Shown: positions 26,773 through 37,495 of the stretch, in pieces
Layout of the letters: every line of letters begins with the position of its first letter
How positions within the stretch are numbered: position 1 is the stretch's first letter
Assembly (NCBI RefSeq): GCF_900454025.1
Contig: NZ_UGQM01000001.1
Span: forward strand, 744,001-808,000
Reading direction: 5' to 3'
Source: Mycolicibacterium gilvum
GTDB lineage: Bacteria > Actinomycetota > Actinomycetes > Mycobacteriales > Mycobacteriaceae
DNA length: 64,000 nt
Position numbers and translations under genes: made by a program
Notes under the pieces: generated by a model
What the model was told of the DNA's origin: nothing
Seen by the model: the letters and a program-made list of their open reading frames with translations, nothing else
Databases searched by the model: none

Positions 26773-26799
26773 TTGGCACTCGCGACCAGTGAGTGCTAG
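26773..26799 (+). promoter_or_regulatory. CIRCE element 2 (HrcA site) before groEL2
   Basis: TTGGCACTC, a 9-bp spacer, and GAGTGCTAG. It is a second near-consensus CIRCE 7 bp after the first. Tandem sites suggest cooperative HrcA repression. Confidence 0.9.
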
Positions 26800-26863
26800 G
26801 TCGGACGGTGAGACCGGGGCCGCATCTGCGAGCACAGCCCCAGTCGTCCGTCGCGGGCACTGA

Positions 26864-28537
<1,674 letters not shown>

Positions 28538-28551
28538 GTCCCCCTACGAAG

Positions 28552-28590
28552 AGGCCCCGGCTCGCTTGGCGAGCCGGGGCTTTTCGTTTG
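28552..28590 (+). terminator. Terminator after groEL2
   Basis: A perfect 12-bp stem (GCCCCGGCTCGC with its complement) and a TTG loop, followed by TTTTCGTTT. It starts 17 bp after the groEL2 stop. Confidence 0.9.
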
Positions 28591-28597
28591 TCCCCGG

Positions 28598-28645
28598 CGC
28601 CGAACGCACGCATTCTGACGGGAATTCGCGAAAATTCCGCCAGAA
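28598..28645 (+). repeat. Dispersed intergenic palindrome, copy 1
   Basis: It begins with a 20-bp block containing GAACGCACGCATTCTG that recurs inverted at 63004-63023 with one mismatch. It continues as an imperfect hairpin (TTCTGACGGGAATT against AATTCCGCCAGAA). It is located between the groEL2 terminator and the MFS stop. Confidence 0.6.
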
Positions 28646-28665
28646 ACCGTGCAGTCGACGACCCG

Positions 28666-29985
28666 TCAGAGCGTGTGCAGCGGTGCGGGTTTGAGCGCCA
28701 GGGTGGCGACGACGCTGATCACCGCGGTCGCGACGAGGTAGCCGCACGCGATCCAGGGTGAACCGCCGGCAGCCCCGATCAACGCGGTCAGGATCAACGG
28801 CGTCAGGCCCGAGGCGTAGACGCCCGAGAGTTGGTAGACCGTCGACAGTCCGGTGTAGCGGATCCGCGCCGGGAACAGCGACGCGTACAGCGTCCCCTGC
28901 GCCCCGTAGAACAACGCGTGCACGATGCCGAACACCAGGATCATCCCGAGCGCGTAGAGTGCGATGTCCTCGGTGCCGAACAACGCGAACACCGGGAAGA
29001 CGGCCGCGGCGTAGAGGGCGATACCGGTGGCGTAGATCCGCTTGGGACCGTACCGGTCGGCCAGCAGCCCCGAGACCGGCAGCAGTGCCGCCATCAGCAG
29101 GGCGGCCGCGGTGACGACCAGCAGCACCGGAACCTTCGCCAGGCCGAGAGTGCCCGTCGCATAGGCGATCGCGAACACTCCCCAGGTGTTGAACGCCGCA
29201 CCCTCGCCCCATCGCGACAGCATGCCGAGCACAGTTGACTTCAGGACCGGCGGCCGGAACACCTCGCGCAGGGGCACTGCCGCGCGGTCGTCGCTGTCGC
29301 GGACCTTCTCGAACGACGGTGTCTCACTGGCCTTCAGTCGCACCACCACACCGAAGACGACCAGCACGATCGAGAACAGGAACGCGATGCGCCAGCCGTA
29401 GGTCAGGAACGCCTCATCGGGTAATGCAATCTGCAGCAGCGCGAAAACCCCTGTGCCCAAGGCCAGCCCGAGTGCGAGCCCGACCTGCGGGATACTGCCG
29501 AACAGTCCGCGCCGGCGTGCCGGCCCGTGCTCGACGGCCAGCAGCACCGCCCCCGCCCATTCCCCGCCGAGCGCGAAGCCCTGCACGATCCGCAACAGCA
29601 GCAACAGGATCGGGGCCAGGATGCCGATCTGGGCCGCCGTGGGCAGCACGCCCATCAGCGCCGTCGCGCCACCCATCAGCAGCATCGTCAGCGCCAAGGT
29701 CTTCTTGCGGCCGATGCGGTCGCCGACATGCCCGAACACGAAGCCGCCGATCGGGCGGACCACGAAGCCGACCGCGAACGTCGCGAACGACAGCATGGTG
29801 CCGACGAACGTCGACTGGTCCGGGAAGAACGCCTGGTTGAACACCAGGCTCGCCGCGGTGGCGTAGAGGAAGAAGTCGTACCACTCAATGGTGGTGCCGA
29901 CCAGGCTCGCCCACAGCGCGGTGCGGGCCTGCGGCGTCACCGTCTCCCGGGTACTCGCATCGTCGGGCGCGTTCGTCAGTGTCAC
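28666..29985 (-). CDS. MFS transporter, metabolite:H+ symporter type
   Basis: A 439-aa transporter with about 12 membrane helices. The signature GHVGDRIGRKKTL lies between helices 2 and 3, and EWYDFFLYATAA lies in helix 1, both typical of the MHS/ShiA/ProP-like subfamily for organic acids or osmolytes. The second signature (ADRYGPKRIYATG) lies in the middle. It starts at a GTG with a weak ribosome site. The substrate is unknown. Confidence 0.9.
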   Translation of the reverse strand: MTLTNAPDDASTRETVTPQARTALWASLVGTTIEWYDFFLYATAASLVFNQAFFPDQSTFVGTMLSFATFAVGFVVRPIGGFVFGHVGDRIGRKKTLALTMLLMGGATALMGVLPTAAQIGILAPILLLLLRIVQGFALGGEWAGAVLLAVEHGPARRRGLFGSIPQVGLALGLALGTGVFALLQIALPDEAFLTYGWRIAFLFSIVLVVFGVVVRLKASETPSFEKVRDSDDRAAVPLREVFRPPVLKSTVLGMLSRWGEGAAFNTWGVFAIAYATGTLGLAKVPVLLVVTAAALLMAALLPVSGLLADRYGPKRIYATGIALYAAAVFPVFALFGTEDIALYALGMILVFGIVHALFYGAQGTLYASLFPARIRYTGLSTVYQLSGVYASGLTPLILTALIGAAGGSPWIACGYLVATAVISVVATLALKPAPLHTL

Positions 29986-30067
29986 GGTGATCTATCAGTC
30001 CACGTTCCGCCGCGCGACGACAAGGGTTGCGATCGGCCTGACGGAAAATCCCGCCCCGGGGTCGAGG

Positions 30068-30433
30068 TCAGAGCGGTAGACAGTCGTCCCCGCACCCGGA
30101 CGCGGTGGGGACGCCCGGGGTCGCGGGACGGTGCAGCACCGCGCCGGTCGGCCGGACCGACACACCGTCGTCGTTCACGGCGGCGCCGCCGTCGACGATC
30201 AACGTGTACCCGCCGGGCTCCCGCGGCGGCCAGAGCAGGGTGACGGTGGGGTGGGCGGCCGCGTTGCGCCGGGTGCTGTTCCCGACGGACCCGATGTGCA
30301 GCTCCCTCCCGGACAGCACCGGGGTGACGGCGACGGTGTGCGCGCGGTAGTCGTCGCCGACGGTGACGAGGTAGGCGTACGCGAAGTCGGCGAGGGTTTC
30401 GGCCAGCTTGTCGAGATCCACCGTGATGCTCAT
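30068..30433 (-). CDS. Pyridoxamine-5'-phosphate-oxidase-fold protein
   Basis: A small 121-aa split-barrel flavin/F420-binding-type protein. LAETLADFAYAYLVTVGDD, HIGSVGNSTRRNAAAHPTV and TLLWPP fit the mycobacterial PPOX family. The C-terminus is Cys-containing (SGCGDDCLPL). It is divergent from the SDR at 30463. Cofactor and substrate are not determined. Confidence 0.8.
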   Translation of the reverse strand: MSITVDLDKLAETLADFAYAYLVTVGDDYRAHTVAVTPVLSGRELHIGSVGNSTRRNAAAHPTVTLLWPPREPGGYTLIVDGGAAVNDDGVSVRPTGAVLHRPATPGVPTASGCGDDCLPL

Positions 30434-30462
30434 GGGTCCATCCTGCGCGTAGTTTGCAAGGT

Positions 30463-31284
30463 ATGGGCCTACCGACTCCGTCTCCGACCACCACAGCCGT
30501 CGTCACGGGAGCCTCCTCGGGGATCGGCGCGGACCTGGCGCGGGAGCTGGCTGCGCGCGGCCACGGGGTGACCCTCGTCGCGCGGCGTGAGGACCGGTTG
30601 CGTGCGCTCGCCGACGAACTGTCGTCGTCGAACGTCCGCGTCGAGGTCGTCGCGTGCGACGTCGCCGACGCGGACGCACGCGCGGGCCTGTTCCCCGAGA
30701 TCGAGCGACGCGGCCTGACGGTCGACGTTCTGGTGAACAACGCCGGCATCGGCACGATCGGTCCGGTCGTGGACTCCACGCCGGAGGCCGAGATCGGGCA
30801 GGTCCGGGTCAACGTCGAGGCGGTGATCGACCTGACGACCCGCGCGGTGCAGCAGATGGTGCCGCGGGGGCGCGGCGCGATCCTCAACGTCGGTTCGACG
30901 GCGGGATTCCAGCCGTTTCCCGGCCAGTCGGGGTATGCGGCGACCAAGGCGTTCGTGCGGACCTACACCGACGGGCTGCGCGGTGAACTGGCCGGCACCG
31001 GCGTCACCGTCACCGCGCTGCATCCCGGGCCGGTGCGCACCGAGTTCCTCGACACCGCGGGGATGGACGAGCGCACGTTCGCCTCGGCGTTCCCAAAGTT
31101 CCTGTGGATCGAATCGCGCGAGGTCGCGAAGAAGGGCATCGACGGACTGGCCGCCGACCGCGGCAGCGTGATCCCGGGCCTGCAGAACGAGATCCCGGCA
31201 CGGGTCTTCGAGTTCCTGCCGCGCCGGATCCTGTTGCCGCTGATCAGGAATCAGCACCCGGCGCTGCGCCGGTCACGCAGCTGA
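30463..31284 (+). CDS. Short-chain dehydrogenase/reductase
   Basis: A 273-aa SDR. TGASSGIG is near residue 15, NNAGIG near 95, and YAATK is the catalytic segment. The C-terminal extension ends in a basic amphipathic stretch (FLPRRILLPLIRNQ), typical of membrane-associated mycobacterial SDRs. AAGG lies just before the ATG. Its 3' end overlaps the convergent CMD gene by 12 bp. Confidence 0.88.
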   Translation: MGLPTPSPTTTAVVTGASSGIGADLARELAARGHGVTLVARREDRLRALADELSSSNVRVEVVACDVADADARAGLFPEIERRGLTVDVLVNNAGIGTIGPVVDSTPEAEIGQVRVNVEAVIDLTTRAVQQMVPRGRGAILNVGSTAGFQPFPGQSGYAATKAFVRTYTDGLRGELAGTGVTVTALHPGPVRTEFLDTAGMDERTFASAFPKFLWIESREVAKKGIDGLAADRGSVIPGLQNEIPARVFEFLPRRILLPLIRNQHPALRRSRS

Positions 31285-31830
31285 GGCCGGCCAGGGCCGC
31301 ATCCAGCCCTCGACGGGCAGATCCAGCCCGTTGCACAGCGTGCAGATCGTGCGGTACCAGCCGACCGCGATCAGAAGCTCCATCCGTTGTTCGTCGGACA
31401 GGCTGCGGCCCAACGACATCCAGGTCTCCTCGGACCACGATCCGGACCGCTCCAGCTCGTCGACCGCGTCGATCAGGATCAGCTCGTCGGCCGACCAGTC
31501 GGCGCGCGCACCGGTGACCAGCGCGTCGCACTCCTCGTCGGAGACCCCGGCGAGCGGACCCCAGAACGCGGCCTGCCCGCCCCACTCGTACGCGCAGCGC
31601 AGCAGCGCGCAGATCCGCAGGATCGCGATCGTGCGGACACGCGGCGGCAGCAGCGTGTCGACGTAGAGTGCCTCGCCGAGCTTGCGCAGCTTCGCGGCCA
31701 GTGCCGGGTGACGCTGCAGGCAGCGGACCAGCAGCAGCGGTTCGTAGGTGCGGTCGGGGTGGCCCCAGCTGCCGATCCCGTCCGCATCCTCCTCACTCCA
31801 CGGGGGAGCAAGCGGCGCAACGCGACTCAT
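31273..31830 (-). CDS. Carboxymuconolactone-decarboxylase-family protein
   Basis: A 185-aa AhpD/CMD-like protein. The core helix pair shows RVRTIAILRICALLRCAYEW, with the Cys and Glu of the family motif. ATGA overlap with the upstream amidohydrolase gene suggests co-translation. Relatives are decarboxylases or alkylhydroperoxidases; the precise reaction is unknown. Confidence 0.82.
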   Translation of the reverse strand: MSRVAPLAPPWSEEDADGIGSWGHPDRTYEPLLLVRCLQRHPALAAKLRKLGEALYVDTLLPPRVRTIAILRICALLRCAYEWGGQAAFWGPLAGVSDEECDALVTGARADWSADELILIDAVDELERSGSWSEETWMSLGRSLSDEQRMELLIAVGWYRTICTLCNGLDLPVEGWMRPWPASAA

Positions 31831-33551
31831 GCAACAGGCGCCGGTCGCCGGCCCCGGATCAACGCCCCGGGGCGGGCATCGGTCGGCTCGCCGTTCTCGG
31901 CGATGACCTCGCCGGACACGATCGTGGCGACGTAGCCGTCGGCGGTCTGATCGAGGCGTCGTCCCCCGCCGGGCAGGTCCTTCACGATGACGGGTCGGTG
32001 CAGGCGCAGTGTGTCGGCGTCGATGACGTTGAGATCTGCCTTGTATCCGACGGCGATGCGGCCCCGGTCGCCGAGGCCAGCGACGCGCGCCGGAACCGAG
32101 GTGAGCTCGCGTACCGCCTCGGGGACGGTCAACCGGCCCGAGGGCCGGTCGCGCACCCAGTGGGTCAGCATGTAGGTGGGAAAGCTTGCGTCGCAGATCA
32201 TTCCGTAGTGGGCGCCGCCGTCGCCGAGGCCGAGCACCACGTCGTCGCGACGGATGAGCTCGGCGACGGTGTCGAGGGTGCCGTCGCGGAAGTTGGCGAG
32301 CGTGACGAGCAGCATCGCATGCCCGTCGTCGTCGAGCAGGCGGTCGTAGGCCTCCTCCAGCGGGCTGACGCCGCGGGCCCGGGCGCGGGCGCCGATCGAA
32401 TCCGACGGTGACGGTTCGTAGTTCGGGGGATCGGTGAGCGGGAACATGTAGTTCCACGCCTGTGCGGCGAACATCAGCGGGTGACCGTCCGAGGCGGGCG
32501 TGTCGTTCAGGATACGTTCCCGCACTTCGGGTTTACGCATCTCGGCGACGCGCTCGGCCAGGGGGAGCGCGGCGATCTCCCGATAGGACGGATACATCAC
32601 GAACGGATTGCCCGACAGCTCGAGGCCGAGCACCAGCCCGATGGGGCGGGGGAAGATCTGTGCGGTGATGTCCCCACCATTGGCGTTGGCCTTCTCGACC
32701 ATCGTCAGCGCGTCGAGGAAGAACGGATCGCCTGCGTTACCCACCGCGAGCGTGAACGTCACCGGCAGGCCGACGTCGGCGGCGGCGTCGAACACCGTCT
32801 GCAGCACCGGTTCGTAGTCACCGGCGACGAGATCGGGAACGAACTGGATCAGGCCGCCGCCCCCGTCCTGCACGCCGCGTGCGATCGCCTCGATCTCGGC
32901 GTAGTCCGCGTTGTAACTCGGAATCGGTTGTCCGCTCTCGGTTTTGTGCAGCGTGAAGCGTGACGATGCGAACCCGAGCGCGCCGGCGTGCACGGCCTCG
33001 GCGGCCAGTTTGCGCATCATCGCGAGGTCTTCGTCGGTGGCGGGCTCGCGGTCCACGCCGCGACGGCCCATCACGTACACCCGCAGTGGTGAGTGCGGCA
33101 GGAACGCGGCCACATCAATATCGCGTTGTCGCGACGCGACGGCGTCGAGGAACTCCGGGAACGTCTCCCACTGCCACGGCAGTCCGTCGACCATCACCAC
33201 GCCAGGGATGTCCTCGACGCCGGCCATCACGTCGACGAGTACGTCGTGATCCGCCGGCCGGCACGGCGCGAATCCGACGCCGCAGTTGCCCATCACGGCC
33301 GTGGTGACCCCGTGCGCGGACGACGGCGTGAGACGGTCCGACCAGATCGCCTGACCGTCGTAATGGGTGTGCAGGTCCACGAACCCGGGTGTGACGAGCA
33401 GGCCCGTCGCGTCGATCTCGCGGGCGCCGGCGGACCCGACGGCCCCCACTTCTCGGATGATGCCGTCCGTCACGGCCACGTCGGCGGTGAACGGTTCGCC
33501 ACCGAGGCCGTCGACGACAGTTCCTCCGCGAATCACGAGGTCGTATGTCAT
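31827..33551 (-). CDS. Amidohydrolase, N-acyl-D-amino-acid deacylase type
   Basis: A metal-dependent hydrolase of 574 aa. The N-terminal beta part (LVIRGGTVVDGLG) leads into the barrel with DLHTHYDGQ (metal His pair). Later come HSPLRVYVMG, the barrel-end GLGDGGAHYG (Asp ligand), and the C-terminal KADLNVIDADTL. This matches the D-aminoacylase family (Rv2913c-like, from memory). The ATG at 33551 is chosen because MTYDLVIRGG is the family start; the frame extends 15 codons further. It is divergent from the VOC gene. Confidence 0.88.
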   Translation of the reverse strand: MTYDLVIRGGTVVDGLGGEPFTADVAVTDGIIREVGAVGSAGAREIDATGLLVTPGFVDLHTHYDGQAIWSDRLTPSSAHGVTTAVMGNCGVGFAPCRPADHDVLVDVMAGVEDIPGVVMVDGLPWQWETFPEFLDAVASRQRDIDVAAFLPHSPLRVYVMGRRGVDREPATDEDLAMMRKLAAEAVHAGALGFASSRFTLHKTESGQPIPSYNADYAEIEAIARGVQDGGGGLIQFVPDLVAGDYEPVLQTVFDAAADVGLPVTFTLAVGNAGDPFFLDALTMVEKANANGGDITAQIFPRPIGLVLGLELSGNPFVMYPSYREIAALPLAERVAEMRKPEVRERILNDTPASDGHPLMFAAQAWNYMFPLTDPPNYEPSPSDSIGARARARGVSPLEEAYDRLLDDDGHAMLLVTLANFRDGTLDTVAELIRRDDVVLGLGDGGAHYGMICDASFPTYMLTHWVRDRPSGRLTVPEAVRELTSVPARVAGLGDRGRIAVGYKADLNVIDADTLRLHRPVIVKDLPGGGRRLDQTADGYVATIVSGEVIAENGEPTDARPGALIRGRRPAPVA

Positions 33552-33573
33552 ACCCCGAATGTACGGTGGGACC

Positions 33574-33963
33574 GTGATCGACCACTTCGGAATCAACTGT
33601 GCGGACTGGGAGAGATCGAAGGCGTTCTACGACAAGGTCCTCGGCGTCCTCGGCTACACCCGGCAGATGGACTTCGGCGTCGCCATCGGCTACGGGACCG
33701 ATGGTCATCCGGACTTCTGGATCGCCGACATGTCCACCGGCGCGGCGGCCGGCCCCAACCGGGAGGTGCACATCGCATTCGCCGCCAAGGACGCCGAGTC
33801 GGTTCAGGCGTTCTTCCGGACCGCGCTGGCCCTCGGTGTCGAGCCGCTGCACGAACCGCGACTGTGGCCGGAGTACCACGAGAACTACTACGGCGCGTTC
33901 GTCCGGGACCCGGACGGCAACAACGTCGAGGCGGTGTTCCACGGCGGGCTCGGCGTAGCTTGA
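33574..33963 (+). CDS. VOC/glyoxalase-family protein
   Basis: A 129-aa vicinal-oxygen-chelate fold protein. It begins VIDHFGINCADWERSKAFYD and ends near FVRDPDGNNVEAVFH, the usual first and last metal-ligand strands (His and Glu). The GTG start at 33574 fits the family; an ATG 15 bp upstream is possible. It is followed 5 bp later by the DinB gene. Confidence 0.85.
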   Translation: MIDHFGINCADWERSKAFYDKVLGVLGYTRQMDFGVAIGYGTDGHPDFWIADMSTGAAAGPNREVHIAFAAKDAESVQAFFRTALALGVEPLHEPRLWPEYHENYYGAFVRDPDGNNVEAVFHGGLGVA

Positions 33964-33968
33964 GACGC

Positions 33969-34481
33969 ATGGCCGATATCGAAGCTGCGCGCGAACTGCT
34001 CCGCGATTCGTTCACCCGTCTGGCCGAGCACGTCGACGCGCTCACCGAGGATCTGACCGAGGACGTCGCGTACTTCCGGCCGGCGCCGGAGGCCAACACC
34101 ATCACCTGGCTGATCTGGCACACCGGGCGCATGCAGGATGCGCAGGTGGCCGACATCGCCGGCGTCGAGCAGGTGTGGTTCCGCGACGGCTGGGTGGACC
34201 GTTTCGGGCTGGATCTTCCGCGCGACGCCCACGGCTACGGGCAGACGCCCGAGGAGGTCGCCAAGGTGCGCGCACCGGCGGAGCTGCTGGCCGGCTACTA
34301 CCGCGCCGTCCACAAACTGTCGCTGGAGTACGTCGCGTCGGTGTCCGCCGACGAACTCGCGCGCGTCGTCGACGAGAACTGGACGCCGCCGGTGACCGCG
34401 AGTGCCCGGCTGGTCAGCATCGTCGACGACGCCGCGCAGCACCTCGGGCAGGCGGCCTACATCCGAGGGCTGGTGCGCTGA
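33969..34481 (+). CDS. DinB-superfamily protein (DUF664-type)
   Basis: A four-helix-bundle protein of 170 aa. TWLIWHTGRMQDAQVADI and DDAAQHLGQAAYIRG place the His residues expected for the metal site of DinB/mycothiol-dependent proteins. The ATG follows the VOC stop by 5 bp. Relatives use mycothiol in detoxification; that role is an inference here. Confidence 0.83.
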   Translation: MADIEAARELLRDSFTRLAEHVDALTEDLTEDVAYFRPAPEANTITWLIWHTGRMQDAQVADIAGVEQVWFRDGWVDRFGLDLPRDAHGYGQTPEEVAKVRAPAELLAGYYRAVHKLSLEYVASVSADELARVVDENWTPPVTASARLVSIVDDAAQHLGQAAYIRGLVR

Positions 34482-34489
34482 ACCTATTC

Positions 34490-35053
34490 GTGCGGTGGTG
34501 GCCTTTCGCCGGCCTCGCCGCACTGGTGCTGCTCGGGCTCGCCGTCGGCATGGGCTCGACACCGGTGGACGACTGGTTCCAGGAACTGGGCGCCACCCAT
34601 CCGGAGCTCGGTCGGCTGCTGATCTTCACCGACGGCGTGGTGACGCTGACGCTGTGCGCGGTCGCGTGCGGGGTCGCGGCGGTCCAGCGCCGGTGGCGGC
34701 TGGCGGTGGCGACGGTCGCGACACCTTTTCTGGCCGTGATGGCCGCTCGGCTCGGCAAGCGGTCCTTCGGGCGGCTCAAGGACGGCGAGATCTGCTATCC
34801 GAGCGGGCACACCACGCTCGCGGTCGTGGTGGTGGCGATGGCCGTGATCGTGGCGGGAGTGACGGTGTGGGCGGTGGCCGCGGCCGTTACGGCGATGCTG
34901 CTCGGCGTCGTGGGTCAGGCGGTGTCCTACCACTACTTCACCGATGCGATCGGTGCGCTGTTCCTCGGAAGCGCGTTCGTGTGCCTCGCGGTCTGGCTCG
35001 GGAAACTTGACAGGTGTCAACCCCAGGGCGATTCAGATCACAACCCTCGCTAG
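34490..35053 (+). CDS. PAP2-like membrane phosphatase
   Basis: A 187-aa membrane protein with several helices. The PAP2 core PSGHTT (CYPSGHTTLAVV) and a later SYHYFTDAIGAL (His and Asp of motif 3) are present. The first motif is degenerate (KRSFGRLKDGE). It is likely a lipid or polyprenyl phosphate phosphatase. The GTG start, 8 bp after the DinB stop, lacks a clear ribosome site, so the start is tentative. Confidence 0.75.
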   Translation: MRWWPFAGLAALVLLGLAVGMGSTPVDDWFQELGATHPELGRLLIFTDGVVTLTLCAVACGVAAVQRRWRLAVATVATPFLAVMAARLGKRSFGRLKDGEICYPSGHTTLAVVVVAMAVIVAGVTVWAVAAAVTAMLLGVVGQAVSYHYFTDAIGALFLGSAFVCLAVWLGKLDRCQPQGDSDHNPR

Positions 35054-35062
35054 CATGGGTGC

Positions 35063-36592
35063 ATGACAGCGACGTCCGACGCGCACACCGCCAACCCGTT
35101 CACCGGCACCGGGACCATCACCAACCCGGCGACCGGCGCCGTCGCGGGCACGGTTCACTGGACCGATCCGGCCGACGTCGCCCAGGTGGCGGCCGGCCTG
35201 CGCACCGCCCAGCGGGAATGGGAGGCCCGCGGCCCCAAGGGGCGGGCGAAGGTGCTCGCCCGTTATGCGCTCTGGCTCGGTGAGCACCGCGCCGAGATCG
35301 AGAGACTGCTGATCGCCGAAACCGGCAAATCCGCGGTCGACGCCGCCCAGGAGGTGCCGCTGATCCTGATGATCACCTCCTATTACGTGCGCACCATGGA
35401 GAAGGCGCTGGCCCCCGAGTCGCGGCCCGCCGCGCTGCCGTTCCTGTCGATCAAGAAGATCACCGTGCACTACCGGCCCCGCCCGGTCGTCGGCATCATC
35501 GCGCCGTGGAACTACCCGGTCGCCAATGCGCTGATGGATGCGATCGGCGCGCTCGCCGCCGGGTGCGCGGTGCTGCTCAAGCCGTCCGAGCGGACCCCGC
35601 TGACCGCGGAACTGCTGCTGCGCGGCTGGCTGGAAGCCGGTGGTCCCGACGTGCTCGCCCTGGCCCAGGGCGCCCGGGCGGTCTCGGAGGCCGTCATCGA
35701 CAACTCCGACTTCATCCAGTTCACCGGCTCCAGCGCGACCGGGGCCAAGGTGATGGAGCGGGCCGCGCGCCGGCTCACCCCGGTCAGCCTCGAGCTCGGC
35801 GGCAAGGACCCGATGATCGTGCTCGAAGACGCCGACGTCGACCTCGCCGCGCACGCCGCGGTGTGGGGTGCGATGTTCAACGCGGGGCAGACGTGCGTGT
35901 CGGTGGAACGCGTATACGTCCTCGATCAGGTCTATGACCAGTTCGTCGACGCGGTCGTACGCGACGTCGCCAAGCTGCAGGTCGGCGCCGGAGAGGGCAA
36001 CGCGTTCGGTGCGCTGATCGACGACGATCAGGTCGCCGTCACCGAGCGCCACGTCGCCGACGCGCTGGCCAAGGGTGCGCGGGCGCTGACCGGCGGCAAG
36101 CGCAGCGCGGGCTCGGGCAGCTTCTACGAGCCCACCGTGCTGGTCGACGTCGACCACACCATGTTGTGCATGACCGAGGAGACGTTCGGCCCGACCCTGC
36201 CGATCATGCGGGTCTCGACGGTCGACGAGGCGGTGCGGCTGGCCAACGACAGCCCGTACGGATTGTCTGCCGCCGTCTTCTCGAAGGATCTCGAACGCGC
36301 GGAAGCCGTTGCGGTGCAACTGGATTGCGGCGGCGTGAACATCAACGACGTGATCTCGAACCTGATGTGCACCACCGCGCCGATGGGCGGGTGGAAGACC
36401 TCGGGGATCGGCGCCCGGTTCGGCGGACCCGAGGGCCTGCGCAAGTACTGCCGGATCGAGACGGTCGTCGCCCCGCGCACCAACGTCGGCGCCGGCGGGA
36501 ACTACTACAACAACTCCCACCGAGCGCTCAAGCGGATGAACACCATGATGACCAAGCTCGCGCTGATCCGGCCCCGCCGCGTCGCCAAGTAG
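35063..36592 (+). CDS. NAD(P)-dependent aldehyde dehydrogenase
   Basis: A 509-aa ALDH. VVGIIAPWNYPVANAL marks the cofactor site, FTGSSATGAKVM the Rossmann turn, LELGGKDP the general-base Glu, and NAGQTCVS the nucleophilic Cys. The C-terminal TAPMGGWKTSGIGARFGGPEG is typical of succinate-semialdehyde or long-chain ALDHs. The ATG is 9 bp after the PAP2 stop, so it is likely in the same transcript. The substrate is not clear. Confidence 0.92.
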   Translation: MTATSDAHTANPFTGTGTITNPATGAVAGTVHWTDPADVAQVAAGLRTAQREWEARGPKGRAKVLARYALWLGEHRAEIERLLIAETGKSAVDAAQEVPLILMITSYYVRTMEKALAPESRPAALPFLSIKKITVHYRPRPVVGIIAPWNYPVANALMDAIGALAAGCAVLLKPSERTPLTAELLLRGWLEAGGPDVLALAQGARAVSEAVIDNSDFIQFTGSSATGAKVMERAARRLTPVSLELGGKDPMIVLEDADVDLAAHAAVWGAMFNAGQTCVSVERVYVLDQVYDQFVDAVVRDVAKLQVGAGEGNAFGALIDDDQVAVTERHVADALAKGARALTGGKRSAGSGSFYEPTVLVDVDHTMLCMTEETFGPTLPIMRVSTVDEAVRLANDSPYGLSAAVFSKDLERAEAVAVQLDCGGVNINDVISNLMCTTAPMGGWKTSGIGARFGGPEGLRKYCRIETVVAPRTNVGAGGNYYNNSHRALKRMNTMMTKLALIRPRRVAK

Positions 36593-36606
36593 TCCGGGGC
36601 GCTCCG

Positions 36607-37470
36607 GTGCGTTTTCTCGCCGCGCTGCTGCTGTGGCTGTTGACGACGATGGCGCTGGCGGTCGCGATACCCGCGGTGTGGACCCAGTGGAACGTCATCG
36701 GTGAGGACGGCTACGCCGGACTGGCCGCCTCGGCCGCCCGGGACAGCCGTCTGCAGGACGCGATGGCGGGCGAGCTCACCACCCAGGTGCTGGCGCTTGC
36801 CACCGACAACGGCTACTCGCTCAACCCCGGCCTGGCCCGTGAGGTCGCCGACGCCTACACGCGCAACGACGGTTTCCCGGGGCAGTTCGCGCAGGCGAAC
36901 CGCATCGCACACCGGTGGATGTTCACCGGTGCCGTGCCGAGCGGCAACTCCACCGACGAGTGGCTGATCGACGTCGCCCCGATGCTGTCGGATCCGTCCT
37001 TCGCCGCGACGCTGGGCACCCTCGATCTCCAGGTGCCCCCGACGCTGACGGTGCCCATCACCGTGGACACCCCCGAACTGCAGCCCGGCAAGCTCCGCTG
37101 GCTCGCGACGTGGGGTCCGTGGGCCGCCGTAGGAGCCGCCGCGATCACCGGCGTCTTCGCGCTGCTGACCCTCGCGGCAGCGCGGTCGCGGGGCAAAGCC
37201 CTTACCGCCCTGGGGGTTTCGGCGCTGCTCGTCGGCGCGGCAGGCTGGGCCGGCATCGAGATGGGCCGACGCTTCGTCGAGGCGGGTCTGAACCGCACCA
37301 CCGGTGACATCCGCACGGTTGCGGAGGTCATGGTCGCCCACGCCGAGAGCAGCATGCACCTGTGGCTGAACTACACGCTGCTGGCCGGGGTGGGTCTGGT
37401 GGTGATCGGCGCGCTCGGCGCCGTGCTCGGCAGTGTGCTGCGCCGGCCGTCGCCGTCGGTAGGCTCGTAG
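36607..37470 (+). CDS. Actinobacterial membrane protein of unknown function
   Basis: A 287-aa protein with an N-terminal membrane helix (about 5-24), a large outer domain, and three helices near the C-terminus (about 175-195, 203-222 and 255-278). The outer part shows no catalytic motif I recognise. The GTG start is 14 bp after the aldehyde dehydrogenase stop and weakly supported. Confidence 0.7.
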   Translation: MRFLAALLLWLLTTMALAVAIPAVWTQWNVIGEDGYAGLAASAARDSRLQDAMAGELTTQVLALATDNGYSLNPGLAREVADAYTRNDGFPGQFAQANRIAHRWMFTGAVPSGNSTDEWLIDVAPMLSDPSFAATLGTLDLQVPPTLTVPITVDTPELQPGKLRWLATWGPWAAVGAAAITGVFALLTLAAARSRGKALTALGVSALLVGAAGWAGIEMGRRFVEAGLNRTTGDIRTVAEVMVAHAESSMHLWLNYTLLAGVGLVVIGALGAVLGSVLRRPSPSVGS

Positions 37471-37495
37471 CGACGTCTCCCGGGAAGGTTCCTTT